This document shows, in pieces, positions 1 to 8,417 of a stretch of 64,000 bases of DNA. How positions within the stretch are numbered: the stretch's first letter is position 1; the number at the start of each line of letters is the position of its first letter. Origin of the DNA: Pseudomonas sp. SL4(2022) (lineage in GTDB: Bacteria > Pseudomonadota > Gammaproteobacteria > Pseudomonadales > Pseudomonadaceae); contig NZ_CP113060.1 of NCBI RefSeq assembly GCF_026625725.1, positions 2,672,001 to 2,736,000 on the forward strand. Direction: 5' to 3'. Below the pieces are notes generated by a model. The model worked only from the letters and a program-made list of their open reading frames with translations, was not told the DNA's origin and ran no database searches. A program made the translations under genes and the position numbers.

Positions 1-682
1 GGTAAGCCGCTACGCTGAAGCGCACGCGCTCGCCGATGGCCAACTGGGGCACCGCCTGCTCCGGCAGGAAGAAGTCGACGTAGAGCTTGCTCAGGTCCTG
101 TAGGGTGGCGATGGTGGTGCCGGAGGCGAGGTAGTCACCAACATCCACCTGGCGGATGCCGATCGTGCCGGCAAAGGGTGCAAGGATGCGCTTCTTCGCC
201 AGTTGCGCCTGCAGCTGGGCAACGCTGGCGTTGGCTTTCTGCAGGCTGGCCTGAAGTCGGTCGAACTCACTCTTCGAGATGCTCTGCCGACTGATCAGGC
301 TGCGGCCGCGTTCATATTCCACGCGGGCCAGACCCAGCTCTGCCTGTGCAGTGGCCAGGCTGGCCTGTTCGACATCGCTGTCCATCTGGATCAGCGGCTG
401 CTGCAGGGTAACCTGCTCACCGGAGCGGAACAGCACCTGTTGCACAGTGCCGCCGACTTCCACGGTCAGGTCAACGCCCTGAAAGGCCTTGAGTGTACCG
501 ATGGCCGGCAGGCGGCCCTGCCACGGACGCGTTTCGGCGCTGGCCGCATCTACGCTGACGGCCGGCTGCGGTGCCGAGAACATCTGCACTTGTTGGTAGA
601 TAGAAAAGCCTTTGTAGGCGGCGAGGGCGAGTACCACGAGGAGTACCGCGCCGAGCATGATCAGCATGCGGCGAAGCAACAT
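1..682 (-). CDS. RND efflux periplasmic adaptor (HlyD/MFP family), 3' end cut by window edge
   Basis: About 227 N-terminal residues are visible; the rest lies left of the window. The frame opens with ATG at 682 behind a ribosome site (AAGGA about 8 bases upstream). Residues 1-25 form a hydrophobic anchor or signal segment. Then come a lipoyl-like half (VEVGGTVQQVLFRSGEQV), a long alpha-helical hairpin rich in Ala, Gln and Leu (about residues 85-150), the second lipoyl half (APFAGTIGIRQVDVGDYL) and the beginning of the beta-barrel domain. Proteins of this type link an inner-membrane RND pump to an outer-membrane channel; the pump gene would be expected further left on the same strand. From memory, PAO1 has mexV at this position beside the imelysin cluster, but I cannot assign an orthologue from a partial sequence. 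The substrate is unknown. Confidence 0.88.
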   Translation of the reverse strand, partial: MLLRRMLIMLGAVLLVVLALAAYKGFSIYQQVQMFSAPQPAVSVDAASAETRPWQGRLPAIGTLKAFQGVDLTVEVGGTVQQVLFRSGEQVTLQQPLIQMDSDVEQASLATAQAELGLARVEYERGRSLISRQSISKSEFDRLQASLQKANASVAQLQAQLAKKRILAPFAGTIGIRQVDVGDYLASGTTIATLQDLSKLYVDFFLPEQAVPQLAIGERVRFSVAAY

Positions 683-827
683 ATTCCGGTTCCTTGGCAA
701 AGCGGTAAGAGGGCCTGGGAATAGGCAAGAGGGGCACATTAGACCTCGCGCAGAGGCCTGTCAAAGATTCGCATTTGCAAAATATTGCTGTACAAAAGTT
801 GCCTGATTGATCAAGTGCTTTTTAAGC

Positions 828-853
828 AAAATGCCAGCATGTGCTGGCATTTT
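828..853 (-). terminator. Rho-independent terminator downstream of the chemoreceptor gene
   Basis: A perfect 12-base inverted repeat (AAAATGCCAGCA and TGCTGGCATTTT) encloses a 2-base loop. It lies 30 bases after the chemoreceptor stop and before the adaptor gene. On the minus strand it ends in a T-rich stretch. The symmetry also gives T-richness on the plus strand. Confidence 0.75.
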
Positions 854-882
854 GTTGTTTGCTTTTCAGTGCGCTCCGCGGG

Positions 883-2508
883 TCAGGCACTCAGGCGTTG
901 AGTAACCTCATTTAGCTGCCCTGACAGGTCATGCAGGTTGCGCCCGGCGCTTTCGGTGCGCTGGACGTTCTCCTGATTGGCTGTGGCAATGGAGGTGATC
1001 TCGGTGAGGTTGCGCGAAATATCTTCGGCCACGGAGGTCTGTTCTTCGGCGGCGGTGGCGATCTGCCGGTTCATGTCGCGGATCGCTTCCACTGCGTTGG
1101 TGATCAGCTGTAGCGTGGCGCCGGCTTCGGTCACCTGGGTCACGCCTTCTTCGCTGCGCTGCTGGCCGCTTTGAATGGCGCGCACTGCATTCACCGCCCC
1201 GGTTTGTACGGTGTCGATGATCTGGTGGATTTCCGCGGTGGACTCGGCGGTACGCTGCGCCAGGGTGCGCACTTCGTCGGCTACCACGGCAAAGCCTCGA
1301 CCCTGTTCACCGGCGCGTGCGGCTTCGATGGCCGCATTGAGGGCCAGTAGATTGGTCTGCTCGGCGATGCCACGAATGACTTCCAGCACCTTACCAATTC
1401 GTCCTGTATCGTTTTCCAGGCGGCGAATCACGTCTGAGGTGTTGCTGATTTCGCTGCGAATATCAGTGATGGTGCTGATGGTGGCCTGCATCACCATATC
1501 GCCCTGGCGTGCCGCATTATCAGCCGCGTCGGCGGCGCCGGCAGCTTCAACCGCATGACGGGCGACTTCTTGGGCTGTGGCGGACATTTCATGCATGGCG
1601 GTGGCGACCTGGTCGGTACGCGAGAATTGCTCGCGTGTTCCCTGGGCCATCAGGGTGGCGATCGAGTTGAGTTCGCCACTGGCGATATCCAGGTCAGCCG
1701 TGCTGCGTTTCAGGCGGGTAAAGGTGTCGGCGAGGAAGTCACGCAGGATGTTGGCCGCGACGGCGAGTTTGCCCAGTTCGTCTTGGCGTGTGGCATCTAC
1801 ATGTTGGCCGAAGTTGCCCCGGCTAAGTTGGGCGATATGATCAATCAGTTCGCGGATCGGGTTGATTAAGTTGCGGTTGACCAGCCATAAGCTGAACAGG
1901 GCGGTCACCACGGTAGCGCCGAGCATCAGCAGGGTGCCATAGGTGATGGTGCGGTCTGCTGCGGCATTGATCTGGCTTGCTTGCTCCAGGCTTTGTTTAT
2001 GCAATTCGTTGGACAGGGCCTCCAACTGTTGTGCTGTGTTGCGGTCAATGCCGGACACCGCCTTGTCACCGACTGCAGCGTCACCGCCAGCAGCGACAAA
2101 GGCATCGCGACCCTTGCGGTAGTTGGCGCCGAGCGTCTGGTGTTCGCTGCGCAAGGTGTCGACCTTGGTTTTCAGCGCGCGGTCGGCACCGGCCAGCTCG
2201 CTCAATTTGCCCAGTAAGTCCTGAACCTTGCGCTCCTGTGCTTCGAACTGGCCCCAGTATTTGTCCAGTTGGGCTTTGTCGCTGCCACGCAGCAGGACGT
2301 TTTTCCACTCCTGTACCTGGGTCTTGAAGTTCAGGTTGGTTGAATCAATCAGCGTCGACGCCTCCAATGGGCCATCAAGCAGGCCACGATAGGCCTGCAT
2401 GCCGCTGGAGAGGAAGCTGAAACAGGCCAGTGCCGTGACCAGAATCAGCGCCAGGCTGCCGCTGAGCAGGGCGAGGATTTGCGCGCGCAAGGATTTCTGC
2501 AGAAACAT
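883..2508 (-). CDS. Methyl-accepting chemotaxis protein
   Basis: A 541-residue transmembrane chemoreceptor that should signal to the CheA-CheW array. An N-terminal membrane segment (about residues 10-33) is followed by a periplasmic helical-bundle ligand domain (about 34-188), a second membrane segment (about 189-210), a HAMP domain (about 211-264) and the cytoplasmic signalling rod. The highly conserved hairpin tip is present ([18 protein letters not shown] followed by [20 protein letters not shown]). The periplasmic domain looks like a four-helix bundle rather than Cache, so a small-molecule or binding-protein ligand is possible but cannot be named. There is no C-terminal CheR/CheB-binding pentapeptide. 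It is flanked by the efflux adaptor and the imelysin cluster with no sign of co-transcription with the latter. Confidence 0.96.
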   Translation of the reverse strand: MFLQKSLRAQILALLSGSLALILVTALACFSFLSSGMQAYRGLLDGPLEASTLIDSTNLNFKTQVQEWKNVLLRGSDKAQLDKYWGQFEAQERKVQDLLGKLSELAGADRALKTKVDTLRSEHQTLGANYRKGRDAFVAAGGDAAVGDKAVSGIDRNTAQQLEALSNELHKQSLEQASQINAAADRTITYGTLLMLGATVVTALFSLWLVNRNLINPIRELIDHIAQLSRGNFGQHVDATRQDELGKLAVAANILRDFLADTFTRLKRSTADLDIASGELNSIATLMAQGTREQFSRTDQVATAMHEMSATAQEVARHAVEAAGAADAADNAARQGDMVMQATISTITDIRSEISNTSDVIRRLENDTGRIGKVLEVIRGIAEQTNLLALNAAIEAARAGEQGRGFAVVADEVRTLAQRTAESTAEIHQIIDTVQTGAVNAVRAIQSGQQRSEEGVTQVTEAGATLQLITNAVEAIRDMNRQIATAAEEQTSVAEDISRNLTEITSIATANQENVQRTESAGRNLHDLSGQLNEVTQRLSA

Positions 2509-2738
2509 GGGTGGATACCCCCGACTGTGGAATACGAAATGCCAGTGACGCGAGCGCGTCCTACTGCGAAGTCCTTCTCAACTGGTATCGGCTGTGCCGC
2601 AGTATTTCACGTACGGCCTGACAGGAGTATAGATCGGCTCTGCAGAGGCATTCTTTAACCTGCCGCAGGTGTGTTACAGATTCGGGACAGGCCGCATGAC
2701 CCGCCACCTCGTGCGAGCGTGCTCCTCATGCTGTTGTG

Positions 2739-3854
2739 TCAGGCCAGGCGCAGGTGGTTGTCCCATAGTCCTGCAGGGAGTTGTAGCGGCTGGCTGCTGA
2801 TCTGAGCGCCGCGGCAGTCGTACAGGCGGCAACGGCCGACGCCGCTGCTGACCACAAAACCGTCGGCTACTGCGCCTACTCCGGCGCAGTCGGCCAGTGG
2901 CGCATCCAGGCGCAACTCGGCGCTGTCCAGGTCCCAGATAAACACCCGATTACCGCGTGGCGCGGTCAGCGCCAGCAGGCGCAGTTCGCTGTGGATCGCT
3001 ACGCTGGCGGTGTACTGGTTCATCAGCTGACGCTGCGCATTGGCCACCGGGAAGTGCTGGAAGGGCTGGCCGGGGCGTTTGATCGCCAGCAGCGGCACCA
3101 CATCGCTGGTTGCGCCCATATATTGCTGGCCGCTGACAATCGTGCCATCGCTGGCCACGGCCATATGGCGCACGCTGTTCATCCGTTCTGGCAGCTGTTC
3201 CTTGCTGATCAGGCTGCCGTCGCGGCGCAGCAGCACCAGGCTGGACTCCATGGCGTCGAGGTTCATTTCCACCCGGCTGTCGGCTTCGGTGCGGATGCCG
3301 CCGTTGGCCACGACCAGCGTTTCACCGTCTGGCAGCCAGAGCAGCTGGTGCGGGCCGATGCCGTGGGTCGACAGTTCGCTGCTGCGCAGCAACTGTTCAC
3401 CTTGCAGGCGATAGACGCCAAGTAGGCCGCGACCGGGATCGGAGGTGTCGTTCTCGGTGGCGTACAGCCATTCGCCGTCCTTGTGGAACACCGCATGGCC
3501 GTAGACGTGGCGCTGCTTGGGTGAGTGGATGGTCTGCAGCAGGCGGCCATCGCGAGTGTCGATCAGGTAGCTCTGGGTGCTCGGGCGGCGACCGACAAAC
3601 AGCGCCATTGGCAGAAACGGATGGCCGATAACATCGTGGCAGCGCTCGTTGACCTGGGTGGCAAATACCGGGCTGCCATCGAGCCGGTAACCCACTGCGA
3701 AGTGTTTGCCGGCGCTGTCGTTGCGTGCCGACAGCAATAACGGCTGCGCGCCACTGTGCATCAGCGTCCAGCCGCCGTAAGTGCCGGCGGCCGCTGCCGT
3801 GGCGGCAACAGCCGCGATGCTCAAGCCGAGAAAGGTGCGGCGATTGATCTGCAT
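2739..3854 (-). CDS. DUF1513 family periplasmic protein with Tat signal
   Basis: A 371-residue protein that opens with a twin-arginine signal (NRRTFLGLS followed by an Ala-rich hydrophobic stretch), so it is likely exported folded, perhaps with a cofactor. The mature part has WD40/beta-propeller-like repeats of the DUF1513 family (HDVIGHPFLP, DKTH-like loops, GIGPHQLLWLPDGETLVVANGG). No enzymatic activity is established for the family. It is the last gene of a minus-strand run after the dihaem protein and an imelysin-like lipoprotein, starting 3 bases after the latter's stop, so it is almost certainly co-transcribed. Context suggests a role in periplasmic iron or redox handling, which is inference. 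Confidence 0.9.
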   Translation of the reverse strand: MQINRRTFLGLSIAAVAATAAAAGTYGGWTLMHSGAQPLLLSARNDSAGKHFAVGYRLDGSPVFATQVNERCHDVIGHPFLPMALFVGRRPSTQSYLIDTRDGRLLQTIHSPKQRHVYGHAVFHKDGEWLYATENDTSDPGRGLLGVYRLQGEQLLRSSELSTHGIGPHQLLWLPDGETLVVANGGIRTEADSRVEMNLDAMESSLVLLRRDGSLISKEQLPERMNSVRHMAVASDGTIVSGQQYMGATSDVVPLLAIKRPGQPFQHFPVANAQRQLMNQYTASVAIHSELRLLALTAPRGNRVFIWDLDSAELRLDAPLADCAGVGAVADGFVVSSGVGRCRLYDCRGAQISSQPLQLPAGLWDNHLRLA

Positions 3855-3857
3855 GGT

Positions 3858-4919
3858 TCAGTCACCGTCATGGGCGTTAAAGCCCAGCTGGATGCCCAGA
3901 GTCTTCGCCAGCTCGGATTCATGCAGGCGATGCAACACATTCAGGCTGTCATACAGGGCGTTGACCTCGGCGCGGCCGGCGTCGTCGCTAAGCAGTTCGC
4001 CGAGCGGCCGTTGGGCGGCGGCCAGGCGTTGACGGGTGTCGCTGTAGGCGTCGTTGATGCGTTGTTTCAGTGCGCCCTGATCACTGCCGAGCAGCGCCTG
4101 GATGCCATCCTGCTCGGCACCCAGCCAGATGCGTTCGGCGCTGGCCAGACTGGCAGCGAGGTTGGCCAGACTGGCCTTGCTGCGCCAGGCTTCGGCCTGA
4201 TAGGGCTGCGGCTGACCTTTGCTCTGGCGGCCGAGTGGCGTGCCGAGTTTCTTCTTCAGCCCGTCGATGGCGCTAACCTGGGTACGCAGCAGCTCGGCCA
4301 CCGCTTCCGGGGCTTCGGCGTAGCGCGCATTGGGGAAGTCCCTGAGCAGCGCGGCCATACCGTCTTTGGCTTGCCACTGGCTTAGCACATCGGCGGCGAG
4401 GACTTGCTGGTGCTGGCCGATGGCAACGATCAGCGGGCAGTAGCGGGTTTTCTGCTCGGCGACGTTCAGATCAATTGCCGGATCGAACAGCAGGTATTCA
4501 TAGGCGGTGAGGCCTTGTACCACGACGCTGGATTTATCCAGATCGGCTGGGGTCAGCTCGGGTTTGCTGTTGACCAGCGCCTCAACCTGACGTGCCACCA
4601 GGTTCTTCTTGTCCGGCCAGAACTGGATCTGCCAGGCGCGGTTGCCTTCCGCCAGCGGACCGAAGGCAACCGGTTGCACGGCGGCCCAGGCGCTTTGCGC
4701 GCTGGCAAAGGCCTGACGGGCTTCGGCGAGGTTCTGTTGGCCGGCGCAGAAGGCCTGGCCGCTAGCTGCCAGCTGGCGGTCGGCTTCGCTCCAGGCGCTG
4801 TAAATCGGCAGCAACACGCCATCGGTGAGTGCACGGCTGACCTGCTGCTGCGGATCGCTTGGGCTGCAGGCGGTAAGCGTAAGGCTAAGCAGGGCGAGCG
4901 TGAGGGGTGAGCGGATCAT
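3858..4919 (-). CDS. Imelysin-family lipoprotein lacking the family histidine
   Basis: A 353-residue protein with a lipoprotein signal (LSLTLTAC, lipidated Cys at about residue 18) and the all-helical imelysin/EfeO-M75 fold. The fold family carries a GxHxxE motif thought to bind metal. Here the equivalent segment reads GLTAYEYLLF, so the His is Thr while the Glu remains. This is the second imelysin of the cluster; the other (6730-8064) keeps GYHAIE. The start ATG has a strong ribosome site (AAGGAG) and lies 10 bases after the dihaem gene stop, so the two are co-transcribed. It may be a non-catalytic or ligand-binding paralogue that works with the dihaem protein. Imelysin proteins are known to be linked to iron, but the transported or cleaved substrate is not settled. 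Confidence 0.9.
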   Translation of the reverse strand: MIRSPLTLALLSLTLTACSPSDPQQQVSRALTDGVLLPIYSAWSEADRQLAASGQAFCAGQQNLAEARQAFASAQSAWAAVQPVAFGPLAEGNRAWQIQFWPDKKNLVARQVEALVNSKPELTPADLDKSSVVVQGLTAYEYLLFDPAIDLNVAEQKTRYCPLIVAIGQHQQVLAADVLSQWQAKDGMAALLRDFPNARYAEAPEAVAELLRTQVSAIDGLKKKLGTPLGRQSKGQPQPYQAEAWRSKASLANLAASLASAERIWLGAEQDGIQALLGSDQGALKQRINDAYSDTRQRLAAAQRPLGELLSDDAGRAEVNALYDSLNVLHRLHESELAKTLGIQLGFNAHDGD

Positions 4920-4929
4920 CTGCGGCTCC

Positions 4930-6345
4930 TTACAATGAATTCAGAAAAGCCAACAGCGCGTTGCGCTCGTCGGCATTGAAAGTGATGACCTGCTGCTTGG
5001 CCGCCTCGGCCTCGCCACCGTGCCAGAGGATGGCTTCCAGCAGGTTGCGCGCGCGGCCGTCATGCAGGAACAGGGTGTGGCCGTTAACTGTTTCTGTCAG
5101 GCCGATGCCCCAGAGTGGTGGGGTGCGCCATTCGCGGCCGCTGGCGAGAAACTCCGGGCGGTTGTCAGCCAAGCCTTCGCCCATGTCATGCAGCAGCAAG
5201 TCGCTGTAGGGGCGAATCAGCTGATTGGCCAGCTCCGGCTCGGCGGCGTCACTGGCGGTGGTGAATTGCGGGGTATGACAGCCCTGGCAGCCTGCCTGGT
5301 GGAACAGGGTCTTACCAGTCAGCACCTGCGGTGTATCCGCGCCACGACGTGCCGGTACACCGAGGTTGCGGGTGTAGAACAGCACGCTGGCAAGAATGTT
5401 GTCGCTGACTTCCGGCTCGCCGCCATGAGGTGCGCTGCGGCAGTCGGGTTGTGCCGCAGTGCAGTTGTCCTGGCTGACCAGGCTGCTGGTCAGGCCCATG
5501 TCGTTGGCAAAGGCCTCGGCGTTCTGTTGGTTGAGGGTTGGTTGTCCGGCTTTCCAGCCAAAACGACCCAGCACCGTGCGTTGTTTCTCGCGGTCCCAGA
5601 CCTGGTTGGCGCGCCCTGAGATGCCATCGTTATCACTGTCTTCGGGGTCGGCATTGGCCAGGATGGCCGCTTCGGGAATGGCTTCGAGCAGACCCAGACC
5701 AATCATCGGCGGAGCGATGCGTGCCGAAAACAGCGTATCGGGATGCAGAGCGCCATAACCGAGCTGGCTGATTTCCAGGTTGGGCTTACGCAGCTCAATT
5801 CGGGTGCCGTCGGCAAAACTGACCTGCTGCGTGCTGTAACTGACGCGCACCTTGCCCTCGGGGGGAACACCGGGGTTGGCCATGTCCTGCAACTGGCCAC
5901 CGTAGGTGGGTTCGGCCAGTACGCCAAGGCGCTGGATAATCTCGGCATGTTCGCTGCCGGCTGGAATTGACAGGCGTACCAGCATCGACACCGAGCTGAT
6001 CGCATCAGACGTCGGTGGGTGGCCGCGACCGTCCTTGATATGGCAGTTCTGGCAGGCGTTGGTATTGAACAGCGGGCCGAGACCGTCACGCGCGGTGGTA
6101 GTGGCCGGTGCGGTGACCCATGGGTTGCGGAAGAAGCTGTTGCCGACGCTGAAGTCCAGACGGCGTGAAGGCGTCAGATTGGCGGAGGGCAGGGAAAAGG
6201 CATTTTGGTCGGACTGGCGCACGGTGGTGCTGCCCGCAGACAGGGCTTCACCGGGTTCGGCTTCGGTGAATTGAGGGCCATTGTCGCAGCCAGTCAGGCC
6301 AAGACTCAGGGCCAGTAAGAGCGCAACGCGGTGCGGCGCATGCAT
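4930..6345 (-). CDS. Dihaem c-type cytochrome lipoprotein (di-haem oxidoredictase, 'thiol oxidoreductase' family)
   Basis: A 471-residue periplasmic or outer-membrane-anchored lipoprotein (lipobox LGLTGC near residue 20). It carries two haem-binding CxxCH motifs, NACQNCHIKDGRGH and AGCQGCHTPQ, separated by about 240 residues as in the DHOR family related to bacterial dihaem peroxidases. I chose the ATG at 6345 because it immediately precedes the signal peptide; the frame stays open 30 codons further upstream without a signal. It heads a three-gene unit (dihaem, imelysin-like, DUF1513). A Fur-box-like sequence lies at 6405-6423. A plausible role is redox chemistry on iron handed to or from the imelysins; the old 'thiol oxidoreductase' name is not proven biochemistry. 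Confidence 0.92.
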   Translation of the reverse strand: MHAPHRVALLLALSLGLTGCDNGPQFTEAEPGEALSAGSTTVRQSDQNAFSLPSANLTPSRRLDFSVGNSFFRNPWVTAPATTTARDGLGPLFNTNACQNCHIKDGRGHPPTSDAISSVSMLVRLSIPAGSEHAEIIQRLGVLAEPTYGGQLQDMANPGVPPEGKVRVSYSTQQVSFADGTRIELRKPNLEISQLGYGALHPDTLFSARIAPPMIGLGLLEAIPEAAILANADPEDSDNDGISGRANQVWDREKQRTVLGRFGWKAGQPTLNQQNAEAFANDMGLTSSLVSQDNCTAAQPDCRSAPHGGEPEVSDNILASVLFYTRNLGVPARRGADTPQVLTGKTLFHQAGCQGCHTPQFTTASDAAEPELANQLIRPYSDLLLHDMGEGLADNRPEFLASGREWRTPPLWGIGLTETVNGHTLFLHDGRARNLLEAILWHGGEAEAAKQQVITFNADERNALLAFLNSL

Positions 6346-6404
6346 GGAAGAGATCCGCAGCAAAAAACAGGCGGCTGATCTTAACAGTCCATCCCGTTTT
6401 AAAT

Positions 6405-6423
6405 AAGACGGATTTGCATTATC
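6405..6423 (-). promoter_or_regulatory. Putative Fur box upstream of the dihaem operon
   Basis: The 19 bases AAGACGGATTTGCATTATC match the canonical Fur box GATAATGATAATCATTATC at 12 of 19 positions, with a perfect right half (CATTATC). The site is 60 bases upstream of the dihaem start. A matching site precedes icmP, which strengthens the reading. Binding is inferred, not shown. Confidence 0.45.
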
Positions 6424-6576
6424 GCTGGTGGCCAAAGGTCGCAGGGTATAAAAAACTGCATGCCATAAAAAAACCGCAACTCCGGTTAAGGCGTCGCGGC
6501 TTCTTATGCGCTACCAATCTTCGGACTTCGCGAGCTGGAGCGAGACAAGGCGCTACGTTAGCAACAGCCGTAGGCT

Positions 6577-6647
6577 GGCCCGAAGGGTGGGCGTAGTGAA
6601 TCAAGCAGAGTTTACGAGCATTACTTGTTTCACTCGCCCTTCGGGCC
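6577..6647. repeat. Inverted-repeat element (family of the 41.4 kb copy?)
   Basis: Arms 6577-6600 (GGCCCGAAGGGTGGGCG...) and 6629-6647 (...CGCCCTTCGGGCC) are complementary with small bulges and could form a long hairpin whose loop holds AGTTTACGAGCATTAC. The element at 41311-41462 has AGTTTACGAG and GAGCATT in its centre. The two are therefore plausibly degenerate copies of one intergenic repeat family, but their arms differ. Confidence 0.5.
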
Positions 6648-6729
6648 GCGCTAAAACGCGTTAGCCGCAAGCAGCTTGCCGAGGCTGTTTTCAACGCAGT
6701 ATCGCCGACGCGCAGCAAGCCCTACGCGG

Positions 6730-8064
6730 TTAGAAGCTGTGGTCAGCGGTATCCGGATTGAGATCACTGATACCCAGCTTGCCAGCGGCCTGCTCGATGG
6801 CGCCAGTCTGCTTGACCAGTGCGGCGATGGCATCACGAACGATCTGTTGGCCTTCGGTATTGTCGGCGGCGATCAGCTGATCGAAGTGCTTGCCGTTGTT
6901 CGCGCTGTCGACCAGAGCCTGCAGCTTGCCTTCGGTGGCTTCGAGGTCGGCTTTCAGGGTGCTGTCAGCAGCGGCATCAACCTTGGCCACCAGCGACGAA
7001 AGGCTTGGGCCGGTCAGGGTGGTGCCGTCGACTTTCTTGTATTCGCCCAGGTAGACGTTGCGAATACCTTTGCCGTTGTAGAAGTGCGAGTTGTGGGTGT
7101 TGTCGCTGAAGCAGTCGTGCTCGTCTTCGGTGGAGTTGGCTTCCAGTGCGACCTTCATGCGCTCGCCGGCCAGTTCGCCGAGGGACAGGCTGCCCATGCC
7201 GAACAGCATCTTGCGCAGGCCATTTTCAGCTGTGTCGGCTTCCAGTGTGGCGCGGTAGTTGTCAGTCTTGCCGGCCTGCCATTGCACAACCATGGCATCG
7301 AGGTCGCTGACCAGCAGGTCGGCGGCGGCTTTGATAAAGGCGCGGCGGCGCTCGTTGTTGCCGCCAGTGGCGCCTTCACCCACGACGAAATCGCTGGCTG
7401 GGCGCTCACCGGCACCTGGGCCGCTGCCATTCAGATCCTGGCCCCACAGCAGGAATTCGATGGCGTGGTAGCCGGTGGCGACGTTGGCTTCGGAGCCGCC
7501 CAACTCATTCAGGCTGGCCAGCAGCTCCGGGGTGATGGTGCTGACATCAATCTTGTCTTCGCCGACCTGAAGCTCTTTGTTGGCAATGATGTTGGCGCTG
7601 GCGCCCGGGTTGCCGAGGGCGTGCTGGTAATCCTTGGCGACGTAGTCGATCAGGCCTTCGTCCAACGGCCAGGCGTTCAACTGGCCTTCCCAGTCATCGA
7701 CTACGGCGTTGCCGAAGCGGAATACTTCAGTTTGCATATAAGGCACACGAGCGGCCAGCCAGGCTTCGCGGGCGGCTTTCAGCGTGTCGGCGTTCGGATT
7801 GGCGAGCAAGGCGTCTACGGCTGCTTGCAGGGTTTTACCGGTGCTGGCGGCATCGCTGAATACGGCCAGTGCCAAGTCTGCGTAATGGCTGACAACTGCC
7901 TTGGCGGCTGCTTCGTCGACCTTGCTGCTGGCGGCTGCCGGAGCACTGTTGCTGCTGGCTGCTGGAGCGGCCGCTTGATTAGCAGGCGCCTTGTCTTCGC
8001 CACAACCGGCGAGAGAGATAGCGATGGCGAGCAGGCTGGCAGAGGCCAGGGGCATACGAAGCAT
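6730..8064 (-). CDS. icmP: Imelysin-family lipoprotein, IcmP-type (insulin-cleaving metalloproteinase homologue)
   Basis: A 444-residue outer-membrane or periplasmic lipoprotein (lipobox SLAGC). An Ala/Ser-rich linker follows the signal, then the helical imelysin domain with the intact GxHxxE motif (GYHAIEFLLWGQDLN). Length and motif agree with IcmP of P. aeruginosa. IcmP was named for insulin cleavage, but the family is now usually linked to iron uptake or binding (EfeO-like). The ATG at 8064 has a ribosome site (AAGGA, about 8 bases); the frame is open 12 codons further without support. A promoter with a Fur-like sequence in its spacer lies about 60-90 bases upstream. The next genes downstream encode the dihaem protein and a second imelysin, so all four probably serve one iron-related process. 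Confidence 0.9.
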   Translation of the reverse strand: MLRMPLASASLLAIAISLAGCGEDKAPANQAAAPAASSNSAPAAASSKVDEAAAKAVVSHYADLALAVFSDAASTGKTLQAAVDALLANPNADTLKAAREAWLAARVPYMQTEVFRFGNAVVDDWEGQLNAWPLDEGLIDYVAKDYQHALGNPGASANIIANKELQVGEDKIDVSTITPELLASLNELGGSEANVATGYHAIEFLLWGQDLNGSGPGAGERPASDFVVGEGATGGNNERRRAFIKAAADLLVSDLDAMVVQWQAGKTDNYRATLEADTAENGLRKMLFGMGSLSLGELAGERMKVALEANSTEDEHDCFSDNTHNSHFYNGKGIRNVYLGEYKKVDGTTLTGPSLSSLVAKVDAAADSTLKADLEATEGKLQALVDSANNGKHFDQLIAADNTEGQQIVRDAIAALVKQTGAIEQAAGKLGISDLNPDTADHSF

Positions 8065-8124
8065 GGCGAAATCCTTTGCAAGTGAGAGTGGAGCACCCAT
8101 GTGGGCGAGTGCAAAAACTGAAGC

Positions 8125-8153
8125 ATAATGCGAAAGATTTTCATTTTGCGCAA
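8125..8153 (-). promoter_or_regulatory. Putative icmP promoter with Fur box in the spacer
   Basis: On the minus strand TTGCGC (8153-8148) and CATTAT (8130-8125) are separated by 17 bases, a plausible -35/-10 pair. The overlapping plus-strand sequence 8130-8148 (GCGAAAGATTTTCATTTTG) matches the Fur consensus at 12 of 19 positions. A repressor bound here would cover the RNA polymerase site, so iron repression of icmP is expected by inference. Confidence 0.5.
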
Positions 8154-8373
8154 AGGGTCGTTACGTTTTTTTCATTTGGATTGCTGGCGATCCTTATCTT
8201 TTGTCCTGGGTGCCAGCTGAATGCTGCAGGGCGTCATGTTCCATTCAGTCGCTGGTACGCCCGACCTGAGAGGGGTGTGGTCACGATTCAAACGTGAGTT
8301 GTGGCAAAACAACGTGCTGCCCAAGTTTCGCGAGGCGGGTGCGCTCAGTGAGCTTCGGTCTTTTTACGGTTAG

Positions 8374-8400
8374 AAAAAAGCCCGCCAGAAGGGCGGGCTT
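8374..8400 (-). terminator. Rho-independent terminator of bifA
   Basis: A GC-rich 9-base stem (AAGCCCGCC / GGCGGGCTT) with a 5-base loop is followed on the minus strand by six T residues. It lies 18 bases after the bifA stop. Confidence 0.9.
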
Positions 8401-8417
8401 GTCCGTGTGAATGAGCG

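Larger units (their letters stand above)
6346..6729. other. Intergenic region with Fur-like site and a repeat-like structured element
   Basis: These 384 bases separate the dihaem operon from icmP. Near 6405-6423 is a Fur-box-like sequence. From about 6530 to 6650 there is a structured stretch with long complementary arms (6577-6600 against 6629-6647) and the words AGTTTACGAG and GAGCATT, also found in the element at 41311-41462. I see no convincing coding frame or U-tract terminator. Confidence 0.6.
8065..8417. other. Intergenic region between bifA and icmP
   Basis: These 353 bases hold the icmP promoter and Fur-like site (8125-8153) and the bifA terminator (8374-8400). In between (about 8160-8370) I see no gene or recognisable repeat. 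Confidence 0.6.

Noticed and set aside
6676..8085. A 469-codon open frame opposite icmP
   Set aside because: It mirrors a clear lipoprotein gene on the other strand and has no recognisable protein features; long antisense frames are expected at this GC content.
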